A DNA stretch of 64,000 nt. Origin: Methylobacterium persicinum (GTDB lineage Bacteria > Pseudomonadota > Alphaproteobacteria > Rhizobiales > Beijerinckiaceae). The notes beneath the pieces are model-generated. The model was given only the letters and a program-made list of their open reading frames with translations. It did no database searches and was not told the origin of the DNA. A program made the translations under genes and the position numbers. The DNA lies in the NCBI RefSeq assembly GCF_022179525.1, contig NZ_BPQX01000042.1, positions 1-64,000 on the forward strand. Direction: 5' to 3'. Shown one piece after another: positions 16,124-32,503 of this stretch (positions are counted from its first letter, which is position 1; every line of letters starts with the position of its first letter).

Positions 16124-17110
16124 ATGCGCCCGAATTCCACTCCTGCCGCCATCGCTGCCTCGCTCCTTCCCCCGGGGGATGCGGGGTTGCGGGCGGCGGT
16201 GGAGGGCTGGACCGAGGCCCTTGCCCGGGAGCGGCGGATGTCCGCCAACACCGTGGAGGCCTATCGCCGGGATCTGCGGCAGTTCCTCGTCCATCTCGCG
16301 GAGCGGCGGGGTGAGCCGACCATCACCATGCTCATCGCCCTGAAGGTTCGGGACGTCCGTGCCTTCATGGCCGCCCGCCGGGCCGAGGAGATTTCCGGAC
16401 GCTCGCTCATGCGCATGCTGGCGGGCCTGCGCTCCTTCGGACGGTACCTCGAACGGGAGGGGCACGGCACGATCTCCGCCCTGGCGGCGGTGCGCTCGCC
16501 CAAGGTACCCCGCCGCCTGCCGCGACCGCTCCCCGTCGCCGCGGCCGTGGCAATGACAGATGTGGCGATCCGGGCGGACGAGGATCGCGAGCCCTGGGTC
16601 CTCGCCCGGGACGCGGCGGTCTTGGCCCTGCTCTACGGCGCGGGCCTGCGCATCTCGGAGGCATTGGGCCTGCGCCGGATCGATGCGCCGGTCCCAGGCG
16701 TCGATCAGGTGACGGTGCTGGGCAAGGGTGGGAAGGAACGGATGGTGCCGATCCTCCCCGTGGTCGCGGACGCGGTGGCGGCTTACCTCGCCGCCTGCCC
16801 CCTCCCCCTGCCGCCGGAGGGACCCCTCTTCGTGGGCGCCCGCGGCGGGCCGCTTTCGCCCCGGATCATCCAGTATGCGGTCGCCCGGCTACGCGGCGCC
16901 CTCGGGCTTCCCGACGGGGCGACGCCCCATGCACTGCGCCATTCCTTTGCAACGCATCTCCTCGCCCGCCAGGGCGAGCTGCGCGCGATCCAAGAGTTGC
17001 TGGGACACGCCTCCCTCTCGACGACCCAGCTCTACACCCAGGTCGATGCCGCCCGCCTGATGAGCGCCTACGAGGCGGCGCATCCACGGGCCAGGATCCG
17101 GGCGGCCTGA
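16124..17110 (+). CDS. xerC: Tyrosine recombinase XerC/XerD
   Basis: A 328-residue site-specific recombinase that resolves chromosome dimers at dif with its Xer partner. The N-terminal SAM-like DNA-binding domain contains LARERRMSANTVEAYRRDL. The catalytic set is visible: Arg in GAGLRISEAL, Lys in LGKGGKERMVP, HALRHSFATHLL, the His of LLGHASLSTTQ and the Tyr nucleophile in QLYTQVDA. XerC is preferred over XerD on overall look, but the two cannot be separated surely. The start is ATG 16124; the upstream in-frame ATG at 16031 looks non-coding. Confidence 0.9.
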   Translation: MRPNSTPAAIAASLLPPGDAGLRAAVEGWTEALARERRMSANTVEAYRRDLRQFLVHLAERRGEPTITMLIALKVRDVRAFMAARRAEEISGRSLMRMLAGLRSFGRYLEREGHGTISALAAVRSPKVPRRLPRPLPVAAAVAMTDVAIRADEDREPWVLARDAAVLALLYGAGLRISEALGLRRIDAPVPGVDQVTVLGKGGKERMVPILPVVADAVAAYLAACPLPLPPEGPLFVGARGGPLSPRIIQYAVARLRGALGLPDGATPHALRHSFATHLLARQGELRAIQELLGHASLSTTQLYTQVDAARLMSAYEAAHPRARIRAA

Positions 17111-17176
17111 GGCGGCCGTTTCCTCCCCTGCTGCGGGGACAGGATACGGCGCCCTTGCCCGTTTCCGTCCGCCGAC

Positions 17177-17274
17177 CCCGTCTTTGCGAGCGTGAGCGAA
17201 GCAATCCAGGGAGCCGCCTTCTTCTCAGACGTTTCGCTGCCCTGGAATGCTTCGCTGCGCTGGCAAAGACGGTG
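17177..17274. repeat. REP-like palindromic element
   Basis: Arms CCGTCTTTGCGAGCG...GCAATCCAGGG and CCCTGGAATGCTTCGC...GGCAAAGACGG face each other around a short centre. It sits between the convergent ends of xerC and lpdA and belongs to the same family as 5895, 27665 and 57508. Confidence 0.85.
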
Positions 17275-17342
17275 GGAGATGTCGCTCTCGTTCGCATTCC
17301 GCACCGATCTCCGCAGAGGCCGACCGGAGTGCGGCGGGTTCG

Positions 17343-18743
<1,401 letters not shown>

Positions 18744-18807
18744 AGTCGCTCGTTCCTTCGGTCCGGCGGTGGAGGCCGGACGTGTTAACTTTTCACGGGT
18801 GAGACGG

Positions 18808-19563
18808 TCAGCGGGCGCCGGACACGTCGAGGTTGGCGCCCGTCACGTAGGCGGCTTCGTCCGAGAGGAGCCAGACGACTGGTGCCGCCACTTCCGCAGC
18901 GGTACCGGCCCGGCCCATGGGCTGGCCGGGACCGAGACGCGCGACGCGATCGGGTTCGCCGCCACTCGCATGGATCTCCGTATCGATGATGCCCGGTGAC
19001 ACCGCGTTGACACGGATGCCCTCCCCCGCGACTTCGCGAGCGAGGCCCAGGGTGAAGCTGTCGATGGCGCCCTTCGAGGCGGCGTAATCGACATACTGGC
19101 CGGGTCCGCCGAGCCGAGCCGCGACGGAGGACAAATTCACGATCCCGCCGCCCGTGCCGCCGTGCCGGGTGGACATCCGCCGCACCGCCTCGCGGGCGCA
19201 GAGGATGCTGCCGACGATGTTGGTCGTCATCATCCGCTGCAGGCGCGCCACGCCCATCTCATCCACCCGGGCGGCGACATCGACGATGCCGGCGTTGTTG
19301 ACGAGCGCCTTCACGGTCCCGAGCCGGTCGGCCGCCTCGAACAGGGCGAGGACGTCGGCCTCGATGCCGACATCGCTCCGCACCGCCACGGCCCGGCCGC
19401 CTTTGGCGGTGATCGCATCGACCACCGCCTGGGCGGACCCGGCATCCGAGACGTAGCTCAGGCAGACCGCATAGCCACGCTCCGCCAGCATCAACGAAAC
19501 CGCGCGGCCGATGCCGCGGCTGCCGCCCGTGACGACGGCGACGGGGGTGAATTCTCCGCTCAC
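18808..19563 (-). CDS. Short-chain dehydrogenase/reductase inside the TCA gene block
   Basis: About 251 residues with [13 protein letters not shown], the NNAGI motif, serine region [11 protein letters not shown] and [12 protein letters not shown], that is, a complete FabG-like SDR active site. The start chosen is GTG 19563, preceded by GAGGAGCGGAGAC; an ATG at 19617 would overlap sucB. It lies between sucB and lpdA on the same strand. The substrate is unknown and position alone does not show a role in the TCA cycle. Confidence 0.85.
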   Translation of the reverse strand: MSGEFTPVAVVTGGSRGIGRAVSLMLAERGYAVCLSYVSDAGSAQAVVDAITAKGGRAVAVRSDVGIEADVLALFEAADRLGTVKALVNNAGIVDVAARVDEMGVARLQRMMTTNIVGSILCAREAVRRMSTRHGGTGGGIVNLSSVAARLGGPGQYVDYAASKGAIDSFTLGLAREVAGEGIRVNAVSPGIIDTEIHASGGEPDRVARLGPGQPMGRAGTAAEVAAPVVWLLSDEAAYVTGANLDVSGAR

Positions 19564-19606
19564 GTCTCCGCTCCTCGCTTGCCGGTCAGCCGAAGGCTTC
19601 AGTCCC

Positions 19607-20917
19607 TCAGAGGTCAAGCACGAGCCGGGCCGGATCCTCCAGGGCCTCCTTCACCCGGACGAGGAAGGTGACGGCCTCCTTCCCGTCCACGATCCGGTGA
19701 TCGTAGGACAGGGCAAGGTACATCATCGGCCGGGCCTCGATCTTGCCGTTGCGGACCACCGGGCGCTCCTCGATCCGGTGCATCCCGAGGATGCCCGACT
19801 GAGGCGCGTTGAGGATCGGCGTCGACATCAACGAGCCGTAGATGCCGCCGTTGGTGATGGTGAAGGTGCCGCCCTGCATGTCCTCGATGGAGAGCTTGCC
19901 CTCGCGGGCCTTCTTGCCGAAGCCGGCGATCTTCTTCTCGATCCCGGCGATCGACAGGTCGTCGGCGTCGCGCACCACCGGCACGACGAGGCCCTTATCG
20001 GTCCCGACCGCGATGCCGATGTGATAGTAGTTCTTGTAGACGAGGTCCTGCCCATCGATCTCGGCGTTCACCGCCGGCACATCCTTGAGGGCGCCGATCA
20101 CCGCCTTGGTGAAGAAGCCCATGAAGCCGAGCTTCGTGCCGTGCTTCTTCTCGAAGATGTCCTTGTACTGGCTGCGCATCGCCATCACGGCCGACATGTC
20201 GACGTCGTTGAACGTCGTCAGCATCGCCGCCGTGTCCTGGGCGTCCTTGAGGCGGCGGGCGATGGTCTGGCGGAGCTTGGTCATCCGCACCCGCTCTTCG
20301 CGGGAGGCATCGTCCGGTGCGGAGGGCGCGCGGGGCAGGCTCGGGCGGGCTTCCTTCGCCGGGGCCGCAGCAGGGCCCTTCGCGATGGCGCCGAGCATGT
20401 CGCCCTTGGTGACGCGGCCGTCCTTACCCGAGCCGTTGACGCCCGACGGATCGACGCCGGATTCCCGGGCGAGCTTGGCGACGGCGGGGCCGTTATCGCC
20501 CACCGGCCGCTGCTGGGCCGGGGCGGCCTCGCTGTGGTTGCCGTAGCCGGCACCACCCTCGGGGGCCTTCGCCTCGGCGGGCTTCGGGCTCTCGCTGCGG
20601 CTCTCGGCCTTGGTCTCGGCCGTCTGCTTCGGGGCCTCCTTGGCGGCGGCCTTCGGCTCAGGCTTCTTAGCGCCGGCCGTCGCGTCGACGATCGAGCCGA
20701 GCACCGCACCCGGCTCCACCGTCTCACCGTCCTTGACCAGGATCTCGCCCAGCTCGCCCGCGGCGGGGGCGTTGACCTCAAGGGTGACCTTGTCGGTCTC
20801 GAGTTCCACCAACGGCTCGTCGGCGGCCACCGAATCGCCGGGCTTCTTGAACCAGCGGCCGATCGTGGCCTCGCTCACGGATTCCCCGAGCGTCGGGACG
20901 AGGATATCGGTTGCCAT
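19607..20917 (-). CDS. sucB: Dihydrolipoyllysine succinyltransferase (E2 of oxoglutarate dehydrogenase)
   Basis: A 436-residue E2 protein. The order is an N-terminal lipoyl domain with lysine in [15 protein letters not shown], a long Ala/Lys/Pro/Glu-rich linker, a peripheral subunit-binding domain ([20 protein letters not shown]) and the catalytic domain ending in [17 protein letters not shown] with the active-site His. It transfers the succinyl group from lipoamide to CoA. It follows sucA with a 92-bp gap. Confidence 0.96.
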   Translation of the reverse strand: MATDILVPTLGESVSEATIGRWFKKPGDSVAADEPLVELETDKVTLEVNAPAAGELGEILVKDGETVEPGAVLGSIVDATAGAKKPEPKAAAKEAPKQTAETKAESRSESPKPAEAKAPEGGAGYGNHSEAAPAQQRPVGDNGPAVAKLARESGVDPSGVNGSGKDGRVTKGDMLGAIAKGPAAAPAKEARPSLPRAPSAPDDASREERVRMTKLRQTIARRLKDAQDTAAMLTTFNDVDMSAVMAMRSQYKDIFEKKHGTKLGFMGFFTKAVIGALKDVPAVNAEIDGQDLVYKNYYHIGIAVGTDKGLVVPVVRDADDLSIAGIEKKIAGFGKKAREGKLSIEDMQGGTFTITNGGIYGSLMSTPILNAPQSGILGMHRIEERPVVRNGKIEARPMMYLALSYDHRIVDGKEAVTFLVRVKEALEDPARLVLDL

Positions 20918-21009
20918 GGTCTCGCTCTGTCAGGTCGGCGGGTCCTTGAAGGACCCTGGAACGGTGCGGCGGCCGCCGGAAATGCGACCGCCGGAGTGTC
21001 GGGATGGGT

Positions 21010-24012
<3,003 letters not shown>

Positions 24013-24156
24013 GGTCCGTCCATCCTGTCGCTCGGGCGGGCGGCGGAGCCACCCGCATCGCGGTGCCGGGTCTTCGCCGGCTTCGGAAAGCGGTGAAGGG
24101 CGCCCCTGCGCCCCCCACCCGATCGTGTCGTTCAAACCCCGGAGAGACCGGAGCCG

Positions 24157-25041
24157 TTAGCCCTTCAGCACCTCGACCAGGGTCGAGCCGAGGCGAGCCG
24201 GCGACGGCGAGACGCGGATGCCCGCCGCCGCCATCGCCGCGATCTTATCCTCGGCCCCGCCCTTGCCGCCCGAGATGATGGCGCCGGCATGGCCCATGCG
24301 GCGGCCGGGGGGCGCCGTGCGGCCGGCGATGAAGCCGACCATCGGTTTCTTGCGGCCGCGCTTGGCCTCGTCGCGGAGGAACTGCGCCGCCTCTTCCTCA
24401 GCGGAGCCACCGATCTCGCCGATCATCACGATCGACTCGGTCTTGTCGTCGGCCAGGAACAGCTCGAGCACGTCGATGAACTCGGTGCCCTTCACCGGAT
24501 CGCCGCCGATGCCGACCGCGGTGGTCTGGCCGAGGCCGGCCGAGGAGGTCTGGAACACCGCCTCGTAGGTCAACGTCCCGGAACGCGAGACGATGCCAAC
24601 GGAGCCCTGACGAAAAATGTTGGCCGGCATGATGCCGATCTTCGACTGCCCCGCCGTGACGATACCGGGGCAGTTCGGGCCGACGAGGCGCGACTTCGAA
24701 CCGGTCAGCGCCCGCTTCACCCGCACCATGTCGAGCACGGGAATGCCCTCGGTGATGCAGACGATCAGCGGGATCTCGGCGCTGATCGCCTCGCAGATCG
24801 CGTCCGCGGCGCCGGGCGGCGGCACGTAGACGACGGAGGCGTCGGCGCCCGTGGCGTCCCGGGCCTCGGCGACGGTGTCGAACACCGGCAGGCCGAGATG
24901 GGTCGAGCCGCCCTTTCCGGGGGAGGTGCCGCCGACCATCTTGGTGCCGTAGCTGAGGGCCTGCTCGGAGTGGAAGGTCCCGTTCTTGCCGGTGAAGCCC
25001 TGGCAGATGACCTTGGTGTTGGCGTCGATCATCACCGACAT
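24157..25041 (-). CDS. sucD: Succinyl-CoA synthetase alpha subunit
   Basis: A 294-residue CoA-binding subunit that carries the phosphohistidine and couples succinyl-CoA cleavage to nucleotide triphosphate formation. It shows [40 protein letters not shown] and the active His in [18 protein letters not shown]. The start is ATG 25041, two bases after the sucC stop, with codon 4 as an alternative Met. Translational coupling with sucC is likely. Confidence 0.97.
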   Translation of the reverse strand: MSVMIDANTKVICQGFTGKNGTFHSEQALSYGTKMVGGTSPGKGGSTHLGLPVFDTVAEARDATGADASVVYVPPPGAADAICEAISAEIPLIVCITEGIPVLDMVRVKRALTGSKSRLVGPNCPGIVTAGQSKIGIMPANIFRQGSVGIVSRSGTLTYEAVFQTSSAGLGQTTAVGIGGDPVKGTEFIDVLELFLADDKTESIVMIGEIGGSAEEEAAQFLRDEAKRGRKKPMVGFIAGRTAPPGRRMGHAGAIISGGKGGAEDKIAAMAAAGIRVSPSPARLGSTLVEVLKG

Positions 25042-25043
25042 GA

Positions 25044-26240
25044 TCAGGCTCCCTTCACGGCGGCGACGATCTTCTGGGCGGCATCGTCCAGGTCGTCGGC
25101 CGGTATGACGTTCAGGCCGGAGGCGCGGATGATCTCCTTGCCCTGCTCGACGTTGGTGCCTTCGAGGCGCACCACCAGCGGGACCTGAAGGCCCACCGCC
25201 TTGACCGCCGCGATCACGCCATTGGCAATCACGTCGCACTTCATGATCCCGCCGAAGATGTTGACGAGGATGCCCTTCACGTTCGGGTCGGCGGTGATAA
25301 TCTTGAACGCCGCCGTCACCTTCTCCTCCGAGGCGCCGCCGCCCACGTCGAGGAAGTTGGCCGGGCTTTCGCCGTAGAGCTTGATGATGTCGAGGGTGGC
25401 CATGGCCAGACCCGCGCCGTTCACCATGCAGCCGATCGTTCCGTCGAGGGCGATGTAGGCGAGGTCGTACTTCGACGCCTCGATCTCCTTGGCGTCCTCC
25501 TCGGTCTCGTCGCGGAGTGCAACGATGTCCGGGTGGCGGTAGAGGGCATTCGAATCGAAGGCCATCTTGGCGTCGAGGCACTTGAGGTGCCCGTCGCCGG
25601 TCAAGACCAGCGGGTTGATCTCCAAGAGGCTCATGTCCTTGGCGACGAACGCCTTGTAGAGCTTGTCGGTGACGTCGGCCGCCTCCTTGGCCTGGGCGCC
25701 CGTGAGGCCCAGCGCCTTGGCGACCGCGCGGCCGTGGTGGGGCATCACGCCCGTGGCCGGATCGACCGGGATCGTGTGGATCTTCTCAGGGGTATCGTGG
25801 GCGACCGCCTCGATATCCATGCCGCCCTCGGTGGAGACCACGAAGGCGACGCCGCCGGTCTCCCGGTCCACCAGCATCGACAGGTAGAACTCGGCGGCAA
25901 TCTGCGCGCCTTCCTCGATGTAGAGGCGGTTCACCTGCTTGCCGGCCGGGCCGGTCTGGATCGTCACGAGCGTCTGGCCGAGCATTTCGCCGGCATACTG
26001 CTTCACCTCGTCCACGGACTTGGTGACGCGCACGCCGCCCTTGGCGCCGGCCGGGGCGCCGACGAACGTGCCCTTGCCGCGACCGCCGGCATGGATCTGG
26101 CTCTTCACGACCCAGACCGGACCGCCGAGCTCCTTAGCAGCCGCCTCGGCCTCCGAGGCATTGAAGATCGCCACACCGCGGGAGACCGGCAGGCCGAATT
26201 CCCGCAGGACCGCCTTGGCCTGGTATTCGTGGATGTTCAT
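25044..26240 (-). CDS. sucC: Succinyl-CoA synthetase beta subunit (ADP-forming)
   Basis: A 398-residue ATP-grasp subunit binding nucleotide and succinate. It begins [16 protein letters not shown] and shows [31 protein letters not shown] and [18 protein letters not shown]. Its partner sucD follows almost immediately. Upstream, the mdh-sucC spacer contains a long inverted repeat. Confidence 0.97.
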   Translation of the reverse strand: MNIHEYQAKAVLREFGLPVSRGVAIFNASEAEAAAKELGGPVWVVKSQIHAGGRGKGTFVGAPAGAKGGVRVTKSVDEVKQYAGEMLGQTLVTIQTGPAGKQVNRLYIEEGAQIAAEFYLSMLVDRETGGVAFVVSTEGGMDIEAVAHDTPEKIHTIPVDPATGVMPHHGRAVAKALGLTGAQAKEAADVTDKLYKAFVAKDMSLLEINPLVLTGDGHLKCLDAKMAFDSNALYRHPDIVALRDETEEDAKEIEASKYDLAYIALDGTIGCMVNGAGLAMATLDIIKLYGESPANFLDVGGGASEEKVTAAFKIITADPNVKGILVNIFGGIMKCDVIANGVIAAVKAVGLQVPLVVRLEGTNVEQGKEIIRASGLNVIPADDLDDAAQKIVAAVKGA

Positions 26241-26256
26241 CGGAGCCTCTTATGAG

Positions 26257-26350
26257 GAGCGAATAGGGAATAGCGAAGAGCGAATAGTTTTCGGGAGATG
26301 CGGTGGAGGCGTTGCGCCGCCTATTCGCTACTCCCTATTCGCTATTCGCT
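26257..26350. repeat. GCGAATAG-type inverted repeat in the mdh-sucC spacer
   Basis: The left arm 26257-26287 contains three copies of the CGAATAG/GGAATAG unit and the right arm 26321-26350 contains their complements, giving a long imperfect stem around a GC-rich centre. On the mdh-sucC transcript it would form a stable hairpin. Confidence 0.75.
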
Positions 26351-26357
26351 CGGCGGC

Positions 26358-27935
<1,578 letters not shown>

Positions 27936-28610
27936 TCAGAGAATGCCGGCCCGCAGCACCCGCTGAATCGCATGGATCACCGCGCCGAAGCGGGCCTCGA
28001 TCAGGTCCCGCGGCACATCCGCATCGTGCTGGATCGCCAGGGGGTGGGTGAAGCGGTAGCTCGCATCGAAGATGTAGGCGATGGCCCGCTCCCGGTCCCG
28101 GGCGGAGAAGATACCCGAGGTGATCCCTTCCTCGACCACCCGTTCCACGAGGCTGCGCAGCCGCACCCGGTGCCGCCTTGCGATGGGCCGGGCAGCGACG
28201 GTGGCGTCGAGATGTACGGCGAACAGGTTCGGCTCGTTGGCGAGGGCATCCCGTTGGAGCGCCGCCAGGGCGACCAGCAGACGCTCGATCTTGTCGTCGG
28301 CAGGGTCGGGGGCGTCGGCGATCCCCGCAAGACGGGTCTCGACATCTCGCAGCCAACGGCCCGCGACGGCATCGAGCAGGGCGTCCTTCGACGGGAAGTA
28401 GCGGTAGACGTTGGCGTGCGTCATGCCCGCTTCGGCCGCTACGGCGACGACCGTCACCCTCTTCGGACCGAGCCGCGCAAGATGTTCCGTGGCGATGCCG
28501 AGGAGGCGGATATCCGCCGAGACGGGCGCACGCGCTTTAGCAGGACCACCGGCCTCGGCGGAGTCGCGCGGGGAGGCCGGGGCAATTCCATCGATGTCCG
28601 TAAGGTTCAC
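27936..28610 (-). CDS. TetR-family transcriptional regulator
   Basis: A regulator with an N-terminal helix-turn-helix (AVAAEAGMTHANVYRYFPSKDALLDAV) and a C-terminal ligand-binding and dimerisation region ending FGAVIHAIQRVLRAGIL. The open frame reaches 28796, but the first part looks non-coding. GTG at 28610 was chosen, with GTG 28658 and ATG 28796 as alternatives; none has a strong ribosome-binding site. The upstream 28797-28863 region is AT-rich and likely its promoter. Target genes are unknown. Confidence 0.82.
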   Translation of the reverse strand: MNLTDIDGIAPASPRDSAEAGGPAKARAPVSADIRLLGIATEHLARLGPKRVTVVAVAAEAGMTHANVYRYFPSKDALLDAVAGRWLRDVETRLAGIADAPDPADDKIERLLVALAALQRDALANEPNLFAVHLDATVAARPIARRHRVRLRSLVERVVEEGITSGIFSARDRERAIAYIFDASYRFTHPLAIQHDADVPRDLIEARFGAVIHAIQRVLRAGIL

Positions 28611-28863
28611 CTTGAGTTCGCTCTCGTCGTCCTTCGACGAGTCGACATCCGGTCTCACGAATGGAAGCGGAAGGCGGGAAGAGGACAGGTGGTAGGGCGA
28701 GGCGGACCCCCATCGTTCCGGAGAGAAGCGCGGAAACGCTTCAGGTTGACGTTGCGGCTTCCCCCCGCGGGAGCCCGCGTGCTCACGCGGCTGCACCGCC
28801 GCTTATTCGTCCTATGTTCAAATTGTTTTGAGAACGCAACAAAATTTTCTCGCGACAAGACCC

Positions 28864-29634
28864 TCAGAAACGATCTTTCCACGACCTTAGAGTAACGAAC
28901 ACCTGTTCGGGTGAGCTGCCTGCTGGCAAATCGACGTTGTGAGCGATTTCCGAAGTGCCACACCGCAGGAAGGGATTGGTCTCGCGCTCAGTGGAAAGAC
29001 GTGAGGGGATCAGGAAGCGGCCTTCCTTCCGGGCCGTCTCGGCTTCCGCGACACGGGCGCGCAGGGCCGCATTGTCAGGATCGGCGGCCAGGGCGAAGCG
29101 TCCGTTCGACAGAACATAGTCGTGGCCGCTGTACACCTGCGTCTCGCCGGGCAGATCCGCGAAGCGCTGCAGGGACCGCCACAGAACTTCGGGCGGACCT
29201 TCGAGGACGCGCCCGCAACCGAGGGTGAAGAGCGTGTCGCCGGCGCAGACGACCCCCGCCTGCTCGAACCAGTAGGTGATGTGATCGTTGCAGTGCCCGG
29301 GGGTCTCCCAGACCTGAGCGGCGAGCGATCCGACGCGGACCACATCCCCCTCCCCCACGGCGACGTCGACATCGGGGATCGACCCTTCAGCCTTGCGGGG
29401 TGCGGTGACGCGAGCCCCGGTCGCCCGCTTGACCTCGGGGATCCCCGCGATGTGATCCCCGTGGCGGTGGGTGACGAGGATGTCGGTCAGGCGCCAGCCC
29501 GTTTCGTCCAGGGCCCGGAGAACCGGAGCCGCCTCCGGCACGTCGATGGCAGCGCAGGCGCCCGTTTCCGGATCGCGGATCAGCACGCCGATATTGTCCG
29601 AGCGGCACAGGAAAGTCCGGACTTGCGCTTCCAC
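28864..29634 (-). CDS. gloB: Hydroxyacylglutathione hydrolase (glyoxalase II)
   Basis: A 256-residue metallo-beta-lactamase-fold enzyme hydrolysing S-lactoylglutathione in methylglyoxal detoxification. The dinuclear metal ligands are visible in THRHGDHIAG, TPGHCNDHI, AGDTLFTLGCGR and SGHDYVLSNGRFA, and the C-terminus has the glutathione-binding ETNPFLRC. The start is GTG 29634, preceded by GGAAGGGG and giving the usual length; the longer frame to 29787 runs into the divergent promoter region. It diverges from a methyltransferase gene. Confidence 0.93.
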   Translation of the reverse strand: MEAQVRTFLCRSDNIGVLIRDPETGACAAIDVPEAAPVLRALDETGWRLTDILVTHRHGDHIAGIPEVKRATGARVTAPRKAEGSIPDVDVAVGEGDVVRVGSLAAQVWETPGHCNDHITYWFEQAGVVCAGDTLFTLGCGRVLEGPPEVLWRSLQRFADLPGETQVYSGHDYVLSNGRFALAADPDNAALRARVAEAETARKEGRFLIPSRLSTERETNPFLRCGTSEIAHNVDLPAGSSPEQVFVTLRSWKDRF

Positions 29635-29840
29635 CTCGACGCCCCTTCCCCCCGCCGGCCGGCCCGCTGGCGAAAAACTGTTTAAGCCTGTGGTGAAAAA
29701 CCGGGATTCGCAAGCGACGGTTCCGCCGCTCCTTGTCGAGGACGCTTCCCGGCACCATTGATGCCCCTTAAAGCGGTGCGTCCCCATCCAAGCCGGGGGT
29801 CGCGCCGGGAGCGGGTGAGCTTGCTGCGCGTAGAAAGGCC

Positions 29841-30575
29841 ATGCGCCTCGACGTCAACGGCCTGAGGGCCTTCTATGCCACGCCCCTCGGCGCCACGACC
29901 CTGCGGGTCGTCGGCCGCGCGGTGCATGGTTTCCTCGGGTCGGTTTCGGGTCTGCGCGTCCTTGGAATCGGTTACGCGACGCCGTATCTCGCTCCCGTCC
30001 ACTGCATCGCCGAGCGGACGCTCGCCTTCATGCCGGCCTCCCAGGGCGTCGTGAACTGGCCGGGGACCGGGCGTTCGTGCACGGCCCTGACCGATCCCAC
30101 GATGATGCCCCTGCCCGAGGCGGCGATCGACCGCGTGATCCTGGTCCACGCCCTCGAATCCGTCGAAAGCCCCACCGAACTGCTTCAGGAGGTCTGGCGC
30201 ACCCTGACACCCGGCGGGCGGATGGTGCTTGTCGTGCCGAACCGGCGGGGGATCTGGGCAAGGCGGGAGGCCACGCCCTTCGGGCATGGTCAGCCCTACA
30301 GCCGCTCGCAACTCGGGCGCCTGATGCGCGATACCTTGTTCTCGCCCGAGGGGTGGGCCGAGACGCTGTACATGCCACCGGTGCGCTCCCGGGTGCTCCT
30401 GCGGACGGGGCCGATCTGGGAGGCCTGCGGCACCAGCCTCGCGATGCCCTTCGCCGGCCTCCACGTCATCGACGCCACGAAGCAGCTCTTCCGGCCGATC
30501 CCCGTGACACAGGTGCGCCGGGCCCGTCGCCTCGCCCCGGCCCGGGTCCTCGTGCCGGCGCCCGCGCCGGGGTAA
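29841..30575 (+). CDS. SAM-dependent methyltransferase-like protein
   Basis: A 244-residue class I methyltransferase-type protein. The glycine motif is reduced to RVLGIGYATPYLAP, followed by PLPEAAIDRVILVHALESVE and LTPGGRMVLVVPNRRG typical of the Methyltransf_11 fold. The substrate is unknown. It diverges from gloB over about 200 bp, an arrangement I believe recurs in related genomes, which may hint at shared regulation. Confidence 0.82.
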   Translation: MRLDVNGLRAFYATPLGATTLRVVGRAVHGFLGSVSGLRVLGIGYATPYLAPVHCIAERTLAFMPASQGVVNWPGTGRSCTALTDPTMMPLPEAAIDRVILVHALESVESPTELLQEVWRTLTPGGRMVLVVPNRRGIWARREATPFGHGQPYSRSQLGRLMRDTLFSPEGWAETLYMPPVRSRVLLRTGPIWEACGTSLAMPFAGLHVIDATKQLFRPIPVTQVRRARRLAPARVLVPAPAPG

Positions 30576-30690
30576 CGAACCTCCCGGCCACCGCGATGGT
30601 CCGTGCTTCGCTGCGTCCCCTTAGGGCGGCTTAGGGTGCGACCTGGCGTTGGAGCCGCCGCGGCGATGGCCGTACGGAGGGGGAATTAAG

Positions 30691-31404
30691 GTGAGCGTCG
30701 AGTCAGCGTTCCAGCATTTCCTGCTGGCTTTTTCCGGGCTGATCGCCATCGTCAATCCGATCGGGGGCTCGCTGATCTTCGCCCAGGTCGCGGCCGGGTT
30801 CAGCCATCTGGAACGGGTCGAGCTGTCGCGCCGGATCGGCGTCTACGCTTCGATGATCATGCTCGGCGCCCTGTGGGCCGGGACGCCGATCCTCAACTTC
30901 TTCGGCGTCAGCCTTGCGGCCCTGCGCATCGCGGGCGGCCTCGTCGTGATGTCCTCGGCCTGGACCCAGCTTAACCGGCCGGAGGCACGGGAGGCGCGCA
31001 AGCAGGCCGAGGCATCCGGATCCCGTGACCGGAAGGGCCCGGAGACCTCACCAGAACGCCGGGCCGACACGCCGCCCGCGGCGCTCACCGATATCGCGTT
31101 CTTCCCCCTCACCCTGCCCTTCACCACCGGCCCCGGCACCATCGCCGTCGCGATCACCCTAGGGGCGAGCCGGCCGGAGCCCTTCGCGGACCGCCTGGGC
31201 TTCTATTGCGGCATCTCCCTCGCCGCGCTGGGGGTCGCTCTCATCGTCGCCCTCGTCTATGGCGCGGCCGACCGGGTCGTCGCCCTGATCGGCCCGGCGC
31301 GGGCGCGCGTGCTCGGGCGGCTGTTCGCGTTCCTGCTCCTGTGCGTGGGGACCCAGATCCTCCTGACAGGCCTCCGGGACGCCTTCCCCGCCTTCAGCCG
31401 GTGA
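30691..31404 (+). CDS. MarC-family integral membrane protein
   Basis: A 237-residue polytopic protein with the MarC/UPF0056 signatures FSGLIAIVNPIGGSLIF and LTLPFTTGPGTIAVAIT. The role of the family is not established despite early association with antibiotic resistance. A charged loop of about 35 residues separates the two halves. The start is GTG 30691 after ACGGAGGGGG; ATG 30649 would add unconserved residues. Confidence 0.9.
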   Translation: MSVESAFQHFLLAFSGLIAIVNPIGGSLIFAQVAAGFSHLERVELSRRIGVYASMIMLGALWAGTPILNFFGVSLAALRIAGGLVVMSSAWTQLNRPEAREARKQAEASGSRDRKGPETSPERRADTPPAALTDIAFFPLTLPFTTGPGTIAVAITLGASRPEPFADRLGFYCGISLAALGVALIVALVYGAADRVVALIGPARARVLGRLFAFLLLCVGTQILLTGLRDAFPAFSR

Positions 31405-31450
31405 AGGCCACCTCCTCGCCGTGGGGCGACGGAGGCGGCATGGGGGGCGG

Positions 31451-32503
31451 TCAGATGACCGGCAGTTCGGAGAGGCCGCCGAACAGGGCAGCGTGGCCGA
31501 GGTAGTAGAGCAGCAGAAAGACGCCGAGGGAGGCTGCGTACCAAGCCGGCGCCATCACCGCGTGCCGGACGCGGACCTTCGCCCGGACGTCATCGGCGGC
31601 GATGCCGAGCAGTACGACGATGATCCCAGAATGGCCGATCGCGTCGATCTTCCCGAACTCGAACACGGCCGAGATGAAGACGCCGGCAAGGATCAGGGCG
31701 GCGGTGCGGCGCACCAGCGGTGTCCAGATCAGGGCGAAGGCCAGGGTGAATTCGATGACGCCTGCAGCCTGCATGAAGAGCTCAGGGCTCGCCCCCATGG
31801 TCATCGACGGCTTGGCGGCGATCAGCGGATCGGTCCACTGCGGATAGGCCCACTTCTCGACCGAGGCCCACATGAGCGTGACGGCGGCGGTCCAGCGAAC
31901 GATGTCCAGGGGGCGGATGCCGAACGGTTCGATCTCAAGTCCGCGCAGGATCAGGTAGAGCGCCACCCCGAGGAAGACCGGGTAATCGGCAAGGTGGAAC
32001 ACCCCGTACTGCGCCGTGGCGGAGGAGAACAGGAAGACGATCCCGAGCCCGGTCAGCGGCATTGTCCGCCGCCAGATCAGGCAGGCGGCGAGGCCGAGCT
32101 GGAGCCACGGGATCCAGGCCACGTCCGTCGTCAGTTCAGGCGTCAGGATGACGTTGCCGAGACCCCAGAGGGACACGAAGAAGAACCCCACCGTGGCCCG
32201 TACCAGCAGCTCGGTGTCCGTGCGGATCCGTGTCGTCACCCTGTCGAGGGCGTTGAGCAGCGCAGTGCCGAGCGGCGTCCCCTCCGCAAGACAACCGAAC
32301 ATCAGGCAGACGAGGGCAAGGCCAACCAGCCATTCGAAGTTCAGGCACAGGACATTCTCGAGGCTGCGGGGCTGCCCGGCGATGTCGTAAGCGCAGAACC
32401 ACTTCACGTGGGCGCTGGCTTCTCCTGACGCGGCTAAGCATAGCGGCGCCGCGAGCGCGAGGGAGGGAAGCAAACCAGAAAACGCTGTCCTGGGGGACTT
32501 CAT
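31451..32503 (-). CDS. Polytopic membrane protein of unknown function
   Basis: A 350-residue protein with an N-terminal signal-like segment (LPSLALAAPLCLAASGEASA) followed by HVKWFCAYDIAGQP and about eight hydrophobic segments. His/Trp/Cys residues near the mature N-terminus could bind metal or haem, but no family motif is recognised with confidence; a DoxX-like relation is possible. ATG 32503 follows GAGGAACCT, a good ribosome-binding site. It converges with marC. Confidence 0.7.
   Translation of the reverse strand: MKSPRTAFSGLLPSLALAAPLCLAASGEASAHVKWFCAYDIAGQPRSLENVLCLNFEWLVGLALVCLMFGCLAEGTPLGTALLNALDRVTTRIRTDTELLVRATVGFFFVSLWGLGNVILTPELTTDVAWIPWLQLGLAACLIWRRTMPLTGLGIVFLFSSATAQYGVFHLADYPVFLGVALYLILRGLEIEPFGIRPLDIVRWTAAVTLMWASVEKWAYPQWTDPLIAAKPSMTMGASPELFMQAAGVIEFTLAFALIWTPLVRRTAALILAGVFISAVFEFGKIDAIGHSGIIVVLLGIAADDVRAKVRVRHAVMAPAWYAASLGVFLLLYYLGHAALFGGLSELPVI

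Noticed and set aside
16124-17110. Xer recombinase as an integrase of a mobile element
   Set aside because: The protein has the full housekeeping XerC/D layout and no attachment repeats or phage genes are nearby.
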